NCBI GenBank assembly: GCA_014871385.1
Contig: CM026433.1
Coordinates: 16,127,808 to 16,191,807 of the forward strand
DNA length: 64,000 nucleotides
Origin: Ceratodon purpureus
Lineage: Eukaryota > Streptophyta > Bryopsida > Pseudoditrichales > Ditrichaceae
Direction of reading: 5' to 3'
The notes under the pieces are model-generated. The model had not been told where the DNA came from and searched no databases. It saw only the letters and a program-made list of their open reading frames with translations. The stretch's first letter is position 1, and each line of letters starts with the position of its first letter. Position numbers and translations under genes: made by a program. This document shows positions 46,805 to 55,149 of the stretch, one piece after another.

Positions 46805-49000
46805 TCACTTCTTTGTCTTCTTGTGGCTCTCCTGCTCGCGATCCTTCGACCTGGTCACCCGCGGCTCTGATCCGCCCGCCCCTGCTGCTCGTGCCGCCTT
46901 GCGCCTAGCACTCCGTTCCGCCTTTGACTCCCTCTCCTGAGCCTCCAAAGACAACCGGGTAACGATCCGGGGCTTGGGAGAATTGGGCGATTTCGGAATC
47001 ATATGTGCGGGAGGAGTTCCGGACGTCGGAGTCTGAGTTTCAGTTCCGGTGGTCCTGACCGGAGAGCTCCCATGCGTCTCTGAGTCGGACTCGGAAATCG
47101 TAATCGGCTCCTTCCTTTTCCGCAACCTCCGGAACTCACCGACAGTGTTCTGAGGGGAACCTGCTGCTGGCGTTCCGGTGGGAGTAGGCGTCACCGTTCC
47201 GGTCTTGGCTGTGGGTGAAGGGGTCAATCCCCCCTCCTGAGTTACTCGGGTCCGTCCGGGTGGTGAAATAGGTCGTCCCCATTCCGGTCCCGCTACCTCC
47301 CCTCGGTAATTCGCAATGATCACTTCATCTCCGAGTCGTGGAAGAACATCCGGCGGCACGGTCCGAGTCACCTGTTCCGAAACCGTCCTCTCCTCGATCC
47401 GCCTCTCGGTGACTGTCGTTCCGGTCACCTGCACCTGTCCGGTGGGGATCGCGCAGCTCTGCTGGACTGTACTGGTTCCGGGTGACACCGCCTGTGCTTG
47501 GACTTCTCGGATCGCCTCCGCAATCGTCCGATTTGTCATGGCGGCTTCTTCGGCCGTCATCTGTTCTGCTGCTTGGAGGTTACTCCCTATCGGGGTTCGG
47601 AACCCCACTCCGCGAGATTCTCCTACCACGGCACGGGAGGGCGATCCGGGGAGCGGAAGACCCCGGCCAGCGCCCACGAGACTGGGACTTCCGGTGCTCG
47701 GATTGAGCAGCTGCCGGACCTTCTTCAGGATCATGTTCATCGAATGCTCGCACTTGGAGAGGATCTTGATAATCTTCTGCTTGTCCTCGAAATCAGCCGG
47801 CTGCACTACGTTCTCATCGAACAGCCGGGCCTTGTTGATTACCGCTCCGGAACTTCCCACCAACTTCCGAAGCTCCCCCAAAGTCTCCTCCTGCTCGGCG
47901 TGGAACTTACGGATCTCGTCACTCTTCGCCGCCAGCTCCTTCGTCAACTCCTGCAACTGAAGCTCCAGCCGCTTCTTCTCACTCCGGAGAGTTGGGGCAT
48001 CCTTCAACAACTCCACTTCTCGGATCACCTCTTCCGGTAAGCACCCTCCCAGCGCTGTACAGACCCTCCGGAACAGGGTTTCGATCCGATCATAAGAAGC
48101 TTGAGCCCGGTGAGTCTCCTCCCGAATTCCCCGAAACAGGTCCACCGGAAATCCCCGATCGGAACTGACCTCTCTCCGTTCCGGATCTCCCCGGGCCGTA
48201 GACGGTTCCGCGTGTCGTGACGCGGGCTGCTCCGATCTCGATCTGGACTGAGCCCTAGCAGCGCCAGGGTTCGGAACTTCCCTCGTATCGTCCTCATCCT
48301 CCGAGTCCGTTGTATCAGAGGGCTCACCTCGCGGATCGGGTTCCATTCCGGGCGGAATCTCCGAGAAGTTGAGGCAGTTCTTCGCGTGCGTATACGTCTC
48401 GTCCTCCTTATCGGTCAGCAAGTCATTCGCATGGTAAAGGTGAAAGAGGTAAGGGGAGAGTGGGGTCGGCTTCTTTCCGATCGTCGGAACCATCTTCTGC
48501 ACCACTTCCGCCATGAGTGCAGCCCAATTCACCGGACGTTCTCCTGTATACGCTCCGAGAATGGTATTCCCGACCGTAATGGGAACTTGTGCCGGTTTCT
48601 GCGGATATAGGATCGGGACGAGGAAAGCTAAGACCTGCCTCTGCCTCCTATCCTTGCAGGCGTCTATCTCGTATCCATTGTTCCTATGGATCTTCCCGTG
48701 GAACCTATCCTGCACGTACTGATCCGTCCGGGTCGCCCAAAGGAGTCCCTTCTGCTCGAAACCGTAAGCTTCCGCCCACTGTTCCGCATTCCACAGCGTG
48801 GGCTTGCCTCGGATCGTTTTATCCCACCGGTTGTCCGGACCTTCCAGGACCTCCCTCACCATCACCTCACTCTTCAGTAACCACGGCCGTGCCAACAATC
48901 CCTCACACCTCATCCGAGTGAGGTCGGTGATCAGTTCCTCCATATCCGATTCCTTCACTGGAGTTCCGGGGCTAAGGACGCAACACTGAACGCGTGCCAT
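46805..49000 (-). CDS. E3 LTR-encoded accessory protein, 5' LTR copy (731 aa)
   Basis: Second copy of the 731-residue frame, identical to the 3' LTR copy except for about one residue (Pro for Thr near residue 150). In this LTR it stands between the likely promoter and gag, so it could be translated from the 5' end of the full-length RNA or from its own short transcript. Same parts: globular N-terminus, acidic linker, coiled coil, Ser/Thr/Pro-rich part, basic tail. Being kept open in both LTRs is expected after a recent insertion and does not by itself prove function. Confidence 0.8.
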   Translation of the reverse strand: MARVQCCVLSPGTPVKESDMEELITDLTRMRCEGLLARPWLLKSEVMVREVLEGPDNRWDKTIRGKPTLWNAEQWAEAYGFEQKGLLWATRTDQYVQDRFHGKIHRNNGYEIDACKDRRQRQVLAFLVPILYPQKPAQVPITVGNTILGAYTGERPVNWAALMAEVVQKMVPTIGKKPTPLSPYLFHLYHANDLLTDKEDETYTHAKNCLNFSEIPPGMEPDPRGEPSDTTDSEDEDDTREVPNPGAARAQSRSRSEQPASRHAEPSTARGDPERREVSSDRGFPVDLFRGIREETHRAQASYDRIETLFRRVCTALGGCLPEEVIREVELLKDAPTLRSEKKRLELQLQELTKELAAKSDEIRKFHAEQEETLGELRKLVGSSGAVINKARLFDENVVQPADFEDKQKIIKILSKCEHSMNMILKKVRQLLNPSTGSPSLVGAGRGLPLPGSPSRAVVGESRGVGFRTPIGSNLQAAEQMTAEEAAMTNRTIAEAIREVQAQAVSPGTSTVQQSCAIPTGQVQVTGTTVTERRIEERTVSEQVTRTVPPDVLPRLGDEVIIANYRGEVAGPEWGRPISPPGRTRVTQEGGLTPSPTAKTGTVTPTPTGTPAAGSPQNTVGEFRRLRKRKEPITISESDSETHGSSPVRTTGTETQTPTSGTPPAHMIPKSPNSPKPRIVTRLSLEAQERESKAERSARRKAARAAGAGGSEPRVTRSKDREQESHKKTKK

Positions 49001-49152
49001 CTCTACTCCTCACTTCTCTCCCTCTACGATCCGACAGCAAGAAACCCGGCAATCCAACTGCCGGTGAATCGGAAAAGACAAGGACACCTCACCGCTCTTT
49101 CACTCTCTACTCCCAGTTCGCAAAAAGGAACTCCAAACCCTAACACCCTCGC

Positions 49153-49159
49153 TTATATA
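49153..49159 (-). promoter_or_regulatory. TATA-like box in E3 5' LTR
   Basis: TATATAA on the minus strand (GGGTATATAAGC), about 155 bp before the Met at 49000 and about 370 bp inside the LTR. Best candidate core promoter of the element. Confidence 0.6.
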
Positions 49160-49525
49160 CCCCCGGCATAATAAACGCTGTGGCGGCCCGTAATTGCAGC
49201 CGCCAACGTACCGGGGTAAACGCCTATCCGAGTCATGATGACTTCCGCGTCGCTTCGGATCCTTGACGCGGTTACAGTAACGGTCAGTACTCGGATCGTC
49301 CACCCGTTCCGTATCTTATCTTCCGAGTTTCCGGGATCCAGGTTCCGGGGACACTTCCTACATTAACTGTTTTAACGTTTCTGGAGTATCCGATTTGCGT
49401 TAACTACTAATGCTGCTAGTGTCTGGCCAGTTTTTACCTAATTAACCAAAAAAAATGAAAAATAAATGAAATACTTACGCCGGCTGGGGCCTTTCCGGTT
49501 TATTCTGAGTTTCTCGGATCCCACA

Positions 49526-49530
49526 CCAGT
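49526..49530 (+). repeat. E3 target-site duplication, right (CCAGT)
   Basis: Exact copy of 36156-36160. Confidence 0.9.
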
Positions 49531-50904
49531 GGCGATGCAATTGCAGCGACCCTTACAGATTCCGTTGACCCGCAGCCGACCACACCTGTTTCGACCCGCT
49601 CCCATGAAGGTTCCTCCGATGTTGGTCGGCCACGTAAGCGATTGCGTCCTCTCTGTCAGCAGGCTGCACCGGTGGAACTGTCCACTATACCACGCACATC
49701 CTCCTCCCCTGATGTTGCGGCGACGGGAGCATCACCTTCCTGCCGATACCCCCTGCGATCCCGCACTCCCCTCACTCGGTACGCAGTCCCTTCCTCTGAG
49801 TCCGAACCTCCTTTCATCACCGGCAGAGTCCTTGCTCCGCCTCGGCACACCCCAGTTGTGGTCTGCAGTTCGTCCAACGAGTCCTCAGCCTCGGACGAAC
49901 CCGACCAGCCTCCTCCGGGGCCCATCAGTTCGACGGGCCACATCGATACGGCCCTACCCTCCGGCGACCCCGACCTTACTACTACTCCATTGCCGACTGG
50001 AACGGGTCAGTCTCCCCCAAGTCAAGATATCATTGTTTGGAGGCATTACCCGTTTTTTAGTCGGGTGACACAGCCGACCACCACCTCGACAGTGAGGGCG
50101 ACTCACACAGCCGACCCGTCGTCGTCAAGGCCCCAGTCCCGAGCACCACCAACGACTCCTCCTCCGCAACGACAGCCCTCGCCGACACAGCCATCATCTC
50201 GACCCGCCCGACATACCTCCACTGGCTCCTCAGGTGGTCCACCTGACGACTCCACTGATGGTCTCGGAGCTAGCATGAATCCGACTTCCGATTTCAGCAT
50301 TCTGCTGAACAACCTCAATGCCTTGGCCACGGTCCTCGTTCGGACACGTACTGCTGCTCGTCAGTTAGAAGTCACCAGGCAGACCACAGCCAACCGAGCC
50401 ACAGAGCTCACCTCGGAGATCACGACGCTCCACTCACAGGTCGCCGACATCACTGCTCGACTACAGGCTACAGCTGCCATGCGAGATAACCTGAGCAGTG
50501 AGAACCTAGAGCTGAGGAACACCATCAAGACTCTTCAGACCGAGTTAGCAGCAAAGCCATTACCTCCTGCCCAGCCGTCACCTTCGATTCGGCGCCTTGA
50601 ACCTGAGCACAGCCTCAATGCTCGCCTGCTCCAAACGGATAACCTTATTTTGGAGAATCAGCGTCTCAAGACAGAGTTGGCAACTCTCACCCTTCAGCCC
50701 CGAGAGATTAGCCGAGCTATCCGTGATTATGCTGTTACTAAACAGCAGGATATTGCTGCGGCACTGACTGCTCACAGCGCCGACTTCGCCCGGCAACAGC
50801 GCTGGCTCACTCGCTTTGAGGATCGCGACCCTACATTTGAGCCGTGGCTGGAAGATGAGGAACCCACCTGCGCACAGCCGACTTCGCCATCACCGACTGC
50901 TTGA
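49531..50904 (+). CDS. E2 accessory region, part right of the E3 insertion
   Basis: Coding-like DNA of E2 resuming after E3. A Pro/Ser/Thr-rich low-complexity part (to about 50270) is followed by a coiled coil at about 50290-50720 (ATELTSEITTLHSQVADITA, ENLELRNTIKTLQTELAAK, NLILENQRLKTELATL) and a short tail (RWLTRFEDRDPTFEPWLEDE) that recalls the E1 tail (VRFVEAFPTFAYWVDEEQ). The same order of parts (coiled coil then FEPW/FAYW-like tail) near the 3' end of E1 shows this is the same accessory protein family. Broken by the insertion. Confidence 0.7.
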   Translation, partial: GDAIAATLTDSVDPQPTTPVSTRSHEGSSDVGRPRKRLRPLCQQAAPVELSTIPRTSSSPDVAATGASPSCRYPLRSRTPLTRYAVPSSESEPPFITGRVLAPPRHTPVVVCSSSNESSASDEPDQPPPGPISSTGHIDTALPSGDPDLTTTPLPTGTGQSPPSQDIIVWRHYPFFSRVTQPTTTSTVRATHTADPSSSRPQSRAPPTTPPPQRQPSPTQPSSRPARHTSTGSSGGPPDDSTDGLGASMNPTSDFSILLNNLNALATVLVRTRTAARQLEVTRQTTANRATELTSEITTLHSQVADITARLQATAAMRDNLSSENLELRNTIKTLQTELAAKPLPPAQPSPSIRRLEPEHSLNARLLQTDNLILENQRLKTELATLTLQPREISRAIRDYAVTKQQDIAAALTAHSADFARQQRWLTRFEDRDPTFEPWLEDEEPTCAQPTSPSPTA

Positions 50905-51102
50905 AGACTGTCGGAAGCGTCCTATTGTTTTCTTCTTCACCTTAGTTCGCCTAGACTACTTTCTTCTTTGCCTCTTTTATTTCTTTTCCAAATTTTCTTT
51001 TTTAGGCCTTTTTTTTACTTTCTATATTTTTTTCCTACACAGAGGTTGCGTTTTCTTATTCCCTCTTCCCACTGCCTCTACGTTCTGAGGACAGAACTAC
51101 CG

Positions 51103-51116
51103 GAAAAAGGGGATAA
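51103..51116 (+). other. E2 polypurine tract
   Basis: gaaaaaggggataa directly before the 3' LTR; nearly the same as that of E1. Confidence 0.85.
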
Positions 51117-51539
51117 TGTTAACCGGAGATTTCTCAATCTTCCCTCCCTCAGTTTCAGTAGCCTTTTTCGCAGTTTTTCATCCCTGGCTCCGACAGTCAT
51201 CCAGTCGGCTGGATGAACTCTGTCACAGCCGACTGGATGAACTCTGTCGTAGCCGACTGGATGATTTCTGCTAGGTTCTTAAGGCAGGTTTTAGGGTTTC
51301 TAAGATCATTCCTCACTAGTGCACTCAGAGTTAGGAGAGACTGAGGAGTCTTTATGAGCTACTGTACCATGATTTTGGGGCAGATTTGACCCTCTTTATA
51401 CAGTTTTGACTCACTTTTCCACTTCTTTTGAGTGTTTCCAGCATTGTATGAGTGTTTCAGCACCATTGTTAGTTGGGTTTTTGTAGGGTTTTGATGGGTT
51501 GTGAAGGTTAGGGTTTTATGGGAAATCCTCCCTTTACCA
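51117..51539 (+). repeat. E2 3' LTR (423 bp)
   Basis: Same length as the 5' LTR, two substitutions. Followed directly by the AGCTC target duplication. Confidence 0.95.
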
Positions 51540-51544
51540 AGCTC
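51540..51544 (+). repeat. E2 target-site duplication, right (AGCTC)
   Basis: Exact copy of 25664-25668. Confidence 0.9.
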
Positions 51545-51750
51545 TATAAAGAATTGCCTCATCAATAACCTGCATCATTAATGCAATAACAAAGTATCGG
51601 ATAGGCAAGGGTTGAATCTAAAGTGATTGCTTTTCTAGGAGATACTTTCCACTAGGTGCAGACTCTCCTCCTTGTTGTATTCCTCTTTGCACCCTTGGTC
51701 AAGCTTCCAACTTGTGCTTCATTGCCATATTCTGTATACATGCCTCCATA
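51545..51750 (-). mobile_element. Possible 5' remainder of the LINE right of E2
   Basis: Because E2 has a clean target duplication, the DNA right of it was originally joined to the LINE at 25668. On the minus strand the ORF1-like frame of the LINE stays open for a short distance here. Homology further right is not recognisable, so the LINE 5' end is not placed. Confidence 0.35.
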
Positions 51751-52362
51751 TATAATGCCCTCTTGTTGTCTCCGTGATTAGGCGAATTGCATACTCAAGG
51801 TTTCCATGATACACTTATGAAGACGCTTAGTGTGTCGGTTCTTCACCATATGGTGATTTATAATCCTATAGACAGACTCAACCTACCCAGATACCGATCA
51901 AAGAGAGCTACAACGATGGTTTATTGCACAACAAGGAATCCTACCGCGCCCTTTCTCTGCTCATTATTCTCTGAAGTCTAGCATAAAAATTCTCCAAAGT
52001 ATTTGAAGTTCACTCGGAACTTTAACCTCCATGTTTGACTAAACGTGTTTCTATTTTGAAGTCGTAATTGTCCTTTTCGCAAGGTAAGCTCGTGAACCAC
52101 CTTGGTCCAGGAGCTTACCCTACACAAAACCATGAGCCCTCCTTCCGCTCCTTACATATTAGGATGTGCACTTTGTTAGCTAGAGCTACTCCAACAGCGA
52201 GTTTACTTGAATTGGATGTAACGGCAGACGCAGGCGCAGGCAGAGGCTCGCACCACCGTAATCACGTTGTAACTTGTCAGCTCCAAGCGTAGTGTCTCCC
52301 GAGGTCCTGCGTCACTCCACGCGTGTGCTCCGATTGTGCTTTTCTGGTCCAGGGACCAGGCC
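51751..52362. other. Intergenic DNA upstream of the K+ channel gene
   Basis: No coding frame, repeat or RNA gene recognised. The right part probably belongs to the promoter of the channel gene. Confidence 0.45.
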
Positions 52363-52460
52363 TCTCCCCTCCCCTCCACTGTGTCTGCTGCCCTACCTCT
52401 CCCTCCCCCTCTTCCTCCCCCTCTCCCTCTTCCCCTTTCCCTCCCTTCATCTCCTTGACA
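52363..52460 (+). promoter_or_regulatory. CT-rich tract upstream of the K+ channel gene
   Basis: About 95 bases of nearly pure C/T (cctctccctccccctcttcc type) some 100-190 bases before the start codon. Pyrimidine patches of this sort are common near plant transcription starts and in 5' leaders; here it is the best visible promoter-region signal. Confidence 0.55.
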
Positions 52461-52556
52461 TCTCCTGCCCTTCGCATTGAATGTCGTCGTCGGCGCTATT
52501 TTTCAAGTTTTCGTCCGTCAAGCACGACGTCGTCGATTTCTTAATCCGCTGTCGCT

Positions 52557-54173
52557 ATGGACTCCAATGATGGTGCTAGCGATGGGCTGCACCCACTCCT
52601 GGAGAATTGTAGAGAGCAGGGATCGTTGATGGAGGGCCTCCTGGAGGACCATCGTCCGTCACCGAAACCATTACGGAGCAGGATACTCAGTAGGTAAGTG
52701 GACCACTCTTTAATGTGTTGTGAGCTCCAGTTCAATTTCCAATTCTTCTCTGCGTTTACCTTTTCCAACTTCTTTTTTGTTATGGTCAATTACGTCGTCA
52801 AGGCCATCGAGCCCTGCTCTCACAGAAACAAGTAATGACAACAACGGAGTAGAAGATGATTCACATGTGGCTTTTGCCTTGGCATCCTTTGACACTGAAA
52901 GTAGCTGGCTCGAATCCTTATCACAGATTGGAACTGTACATGGTGTGTTTTTGTTATGGTTTTGACCCCGTGCGAGTATGGTCCTTCTGTTGTTTTTCTT
53001 GTTTTCAAGGTTATGTCGGGTCCGAAGTGCGCCTCCTCTAGAGACCATTAATGCCAGTAGTCCGCAGCAGTCACGAATTAAGCACCTGAATCGAGCGGCA
53101 AGGGGACTGCCACCGCCACCGCCGTCTCCGTTTCAGGAAGAAGGGGAAGGCATGTCAACCATCTTCAAAGCGATAATTGCTTTGCTTATTTACTTGCTCG
53201 TGGGCCTGCTGAGTTTTTTCATGCTGGAGATTGAGCTCGAAGGCACAGCGACGTCGGCAACTGTTGATGCTTTGTACTTCGCGATTGTGACCATGACGAC
53301 AGTTGGCTATGGGGACTTGGTTCCTAAAACTGTTGGCGCCAAGCTCTTCACCTGTGCATTTGTTTTCACGGGATTCGGGCTAGTCGGTGTGCTTCTGAGT
53401 GGAGCTGCAAACTACCTCGTTGAGAAGCAAGAAAAGCTCTTAGTACAAAAAATTTATCTGAAGTATATGAGAAAGGAACACAAGAAGGAACTGGTTGTGG
53501 ACGACGACGAAGTGGTAGCTGCTCATTGGAAGATGCTAGTTGCTGGCGTTGCGGTAGTAGCCCACTTTGTAGCTGGAATGTTTGCATTGATGTGGTGGGA
53601 GGGAATGAGCTTCATTGACGGATTCTACCTTGTCTGTGTCACCGTGACCACTCTTGGCTATGGGGATCGGAGTTTTCGTACTCAAGCTGGTCGCATCTTT
53701 GCAATATTTTGGATATTATCAAGTACTTTGTGCGTGGCGCAATTTTTTTTGTATTTAGCCGAGAGTCGTACTGAAGAACGACAGCATGAGATTGCATGCT
53801 GGGCTCTGCATCGGCCAACTACGCCTTCTGATTTAGAAGCTGCCGACATGGATGGAGATGGTGTTGTAAGGTCAGTGCTGAATTTTAGCTCTCAACCCTC
53901 CACCCAACAGAGGTGCAGTGCGATGATTTGAACCATTTATTAAAACTACGGTTTCCCGTTTTCGAAGCTGCTTTGTTGTTGGCTGTTAATGGTGGGGATG
54001 CATGGTGGTGCAGTGCTGCAGAATTTGTTATCTTCAAGTTGAAGGAGGTGGGCAAGATTGCAGAAGAGGACGTGCAGGACATTCTGAAGGAATTCGCCGC
54101 GCTTGATTATGATGAGTCGGGCACCCTCAACGTTTCGGATATTCACATTTCAACTTTGGTGAAAGAGACGTAG
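52557..54173 (+). CDS. Two-pore K+ channel (TPK/KCO type) with two EF-hands, 4 exons
   Basis: Exons 52557-52693, 52803-52942, 53042-53870 and 54014-54173 join in frame at GT/AG sites to 421 residues. The protein has a cytosolic N-terminus with Ser/Arg-rich RSRILSRPSSP (near 42-52, similar to 14-3-3 binding sites of TPKs). TM1 is ~133-155, then the first pore TVGYGD (179-184), TM2 ~191-215 and TM3 ~257-277. The second pore is TLGYGD (296-301) and TM4 ~310-331. EF-hands are DMDGDGVVSAAE (361-372) and DYDESGTLNVSD (400-411). Two GYGD filters mean K+ selectivity; plant TPKs of this build sit mostly in the vacuolar membrane and are opened by Ca2+ (family knowledge). The residues at the exon 3/4 junction read VVSAAEFVIFKLKE, very like Arabidopsis TPK1, which supports the chosen splice sites. 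The start Met is the first in the frame after the CT-rich leader. Confidence 0.92.
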
Positions 54174-55149
54174 GTTTCTGGTATGCTACAAGCCCCTCTT
54201 TCTCTATCCTGTACAAATTGAACACTGTGAGTATGTAAACCAACCAGGCGGAAATATCCTCGTCCGTCACAACCTCTTCGAATCCCGTCGCTTCCTCATG
54301 GCAGCATGCCCATAGTGTAATACTCCTTTGAGGCTTCTATGTAGATACACTGCTTTTCACCGCGACCATAGGAGCTGTATCTTTTCTATCCTTTGCACCT
54401 TATGGTTGAGAATCATAGCCTTCATTGTGAACACCTCTGCCTTTAGTACCTTGTATCGTACAACGATCTGCACTGGCTTGCGTATCCGCAATTGGCTAAA
54501 GACTCTTTACGATCACATGACGGTCAACCTCGAAACTTCTATTTAATAATCTATACAGTTAAACTTGGTAGACATTTTCAAACCTAATAATGTTTGTAGA
54601 TTTTGAATACCAATGAACGTTGGCCACTGTTATTTCGAGTCGATATTTTGCCAGTAGGCTTGGGTGGCGAAATTTTTCAGTTGGTAAGGTTATATAGACA
54701 TTGTATAGTACCAAAACGGTTGCAACTCTGCTTCTCGTGTACATCGCTGTGTCAATAAAATTAAAGCGGAAGTTCGGGTCCTGTGGTGGAGTTACTCCAT
54801 TTTGTTGGAGGGAGCAGGAGAGAGTAGAGAAAGGTGGAAAGCATTCACAGAATTAGGGTTTCATATGAGGAGAGGTATTCCCGCTTTATAAAGCTGGTTT
54901 AAATTAAATGTATCAAGCTTCTTTAGATGAATGAAATGGTTGAGGATGTAACGTCTTAATTGACCATTTAAATCATAAAGCTAAACCTCGGACGGGAGTG
55001 TACCGCTACAGATTAGACTATGCACTACAAATCCTTAAGAGAAGCTGCAATCTGCACAACTGCTAACATCTAATACATTTAAATGTGCAGTAGATCCAGA
55101 AAAACCATGATTGTGCTTAAATATATAACATTATTACTGATCCTTTGTC
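54174..55149. other. Convergent 3' flanks of channel and methyltransferase genes
   Basis: No gene. An AATAAA signal occurs near 54754, a possible polyadenylation signal of the channel gene (3' UTR about 590 bases). The stretch near 55149 probably includes the 3' UTR of the minus-strand gene. Confidence 0.45.

Larger units (their letters stand above)
36161..49525 (-). mobile_element. E3: Ty3/gypsy retrotransposon with 3.65-kb gene-bearing LTRs
   Basis: A 13,365-bp element read on the minus strand, nested in E2 and flanked by CCAGT on both sides. LTRs: 45872-49525 (5' in element sense) and 36161-39814 (3'), 3654 bp each with TGT...ACA ends. I see only about two differences between them (about 0.05 %), so insertion is very recent, much later than that of E2. 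Between the LTRs are a tRNA-Asp-like primer-binding site, gag (609 codons), pol (1381 codons) and a polypurine tract. Each LTR also holds a 731-codon frame in element sense. All parts look whole. The pol type and primer site point to the Tat/Athila side of plant gypsy elements. The DNA is saturated with TTCCG/TCCGG words. Confidence 0.96.
45872..49525 (-). repeat. E3 5' LTR (3654 bp)
   Basis: In element sense it opens TGTGGGATCCGAGAAACTC and ends GTTCCGACA. It carries a TATA-like box, then a 731-codon frame (49000-46805), then about 930 bp without a long frame. With a typical start site near the TATA box, the element RNA would begin 5' of the LTR frame. Confidence 0.95.
25669..51539 (+). mobile_element. 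E2: Ty3/gypsy LTR retrotransposon, interrupted by E3
   Basis: A full-length element bounded by 423-bp LTRs with a 5-bp target duplication (AGCTC). Internal order: leader, gag, PR-RT-RNase H-IN, accessory region, polypurine tract. E3 (36161-49525) is inserted in its accessory region in the opposite direction. Without E3 it is about 12.5 kb. The LTRs differ at 2 of 423 sites (about 0.5 %), so insertion is recent; with a substitution rate typical of flowering plants this would be of the order of 10^5 years, but the rate for this species is unknown. The coding capacity is broken: at least two breaks in addition to the E3 insertion. Protein similarity to E1 is high through pol. The GCCGAC word is very frequent through the whole element. 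Confidence 0.95.
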
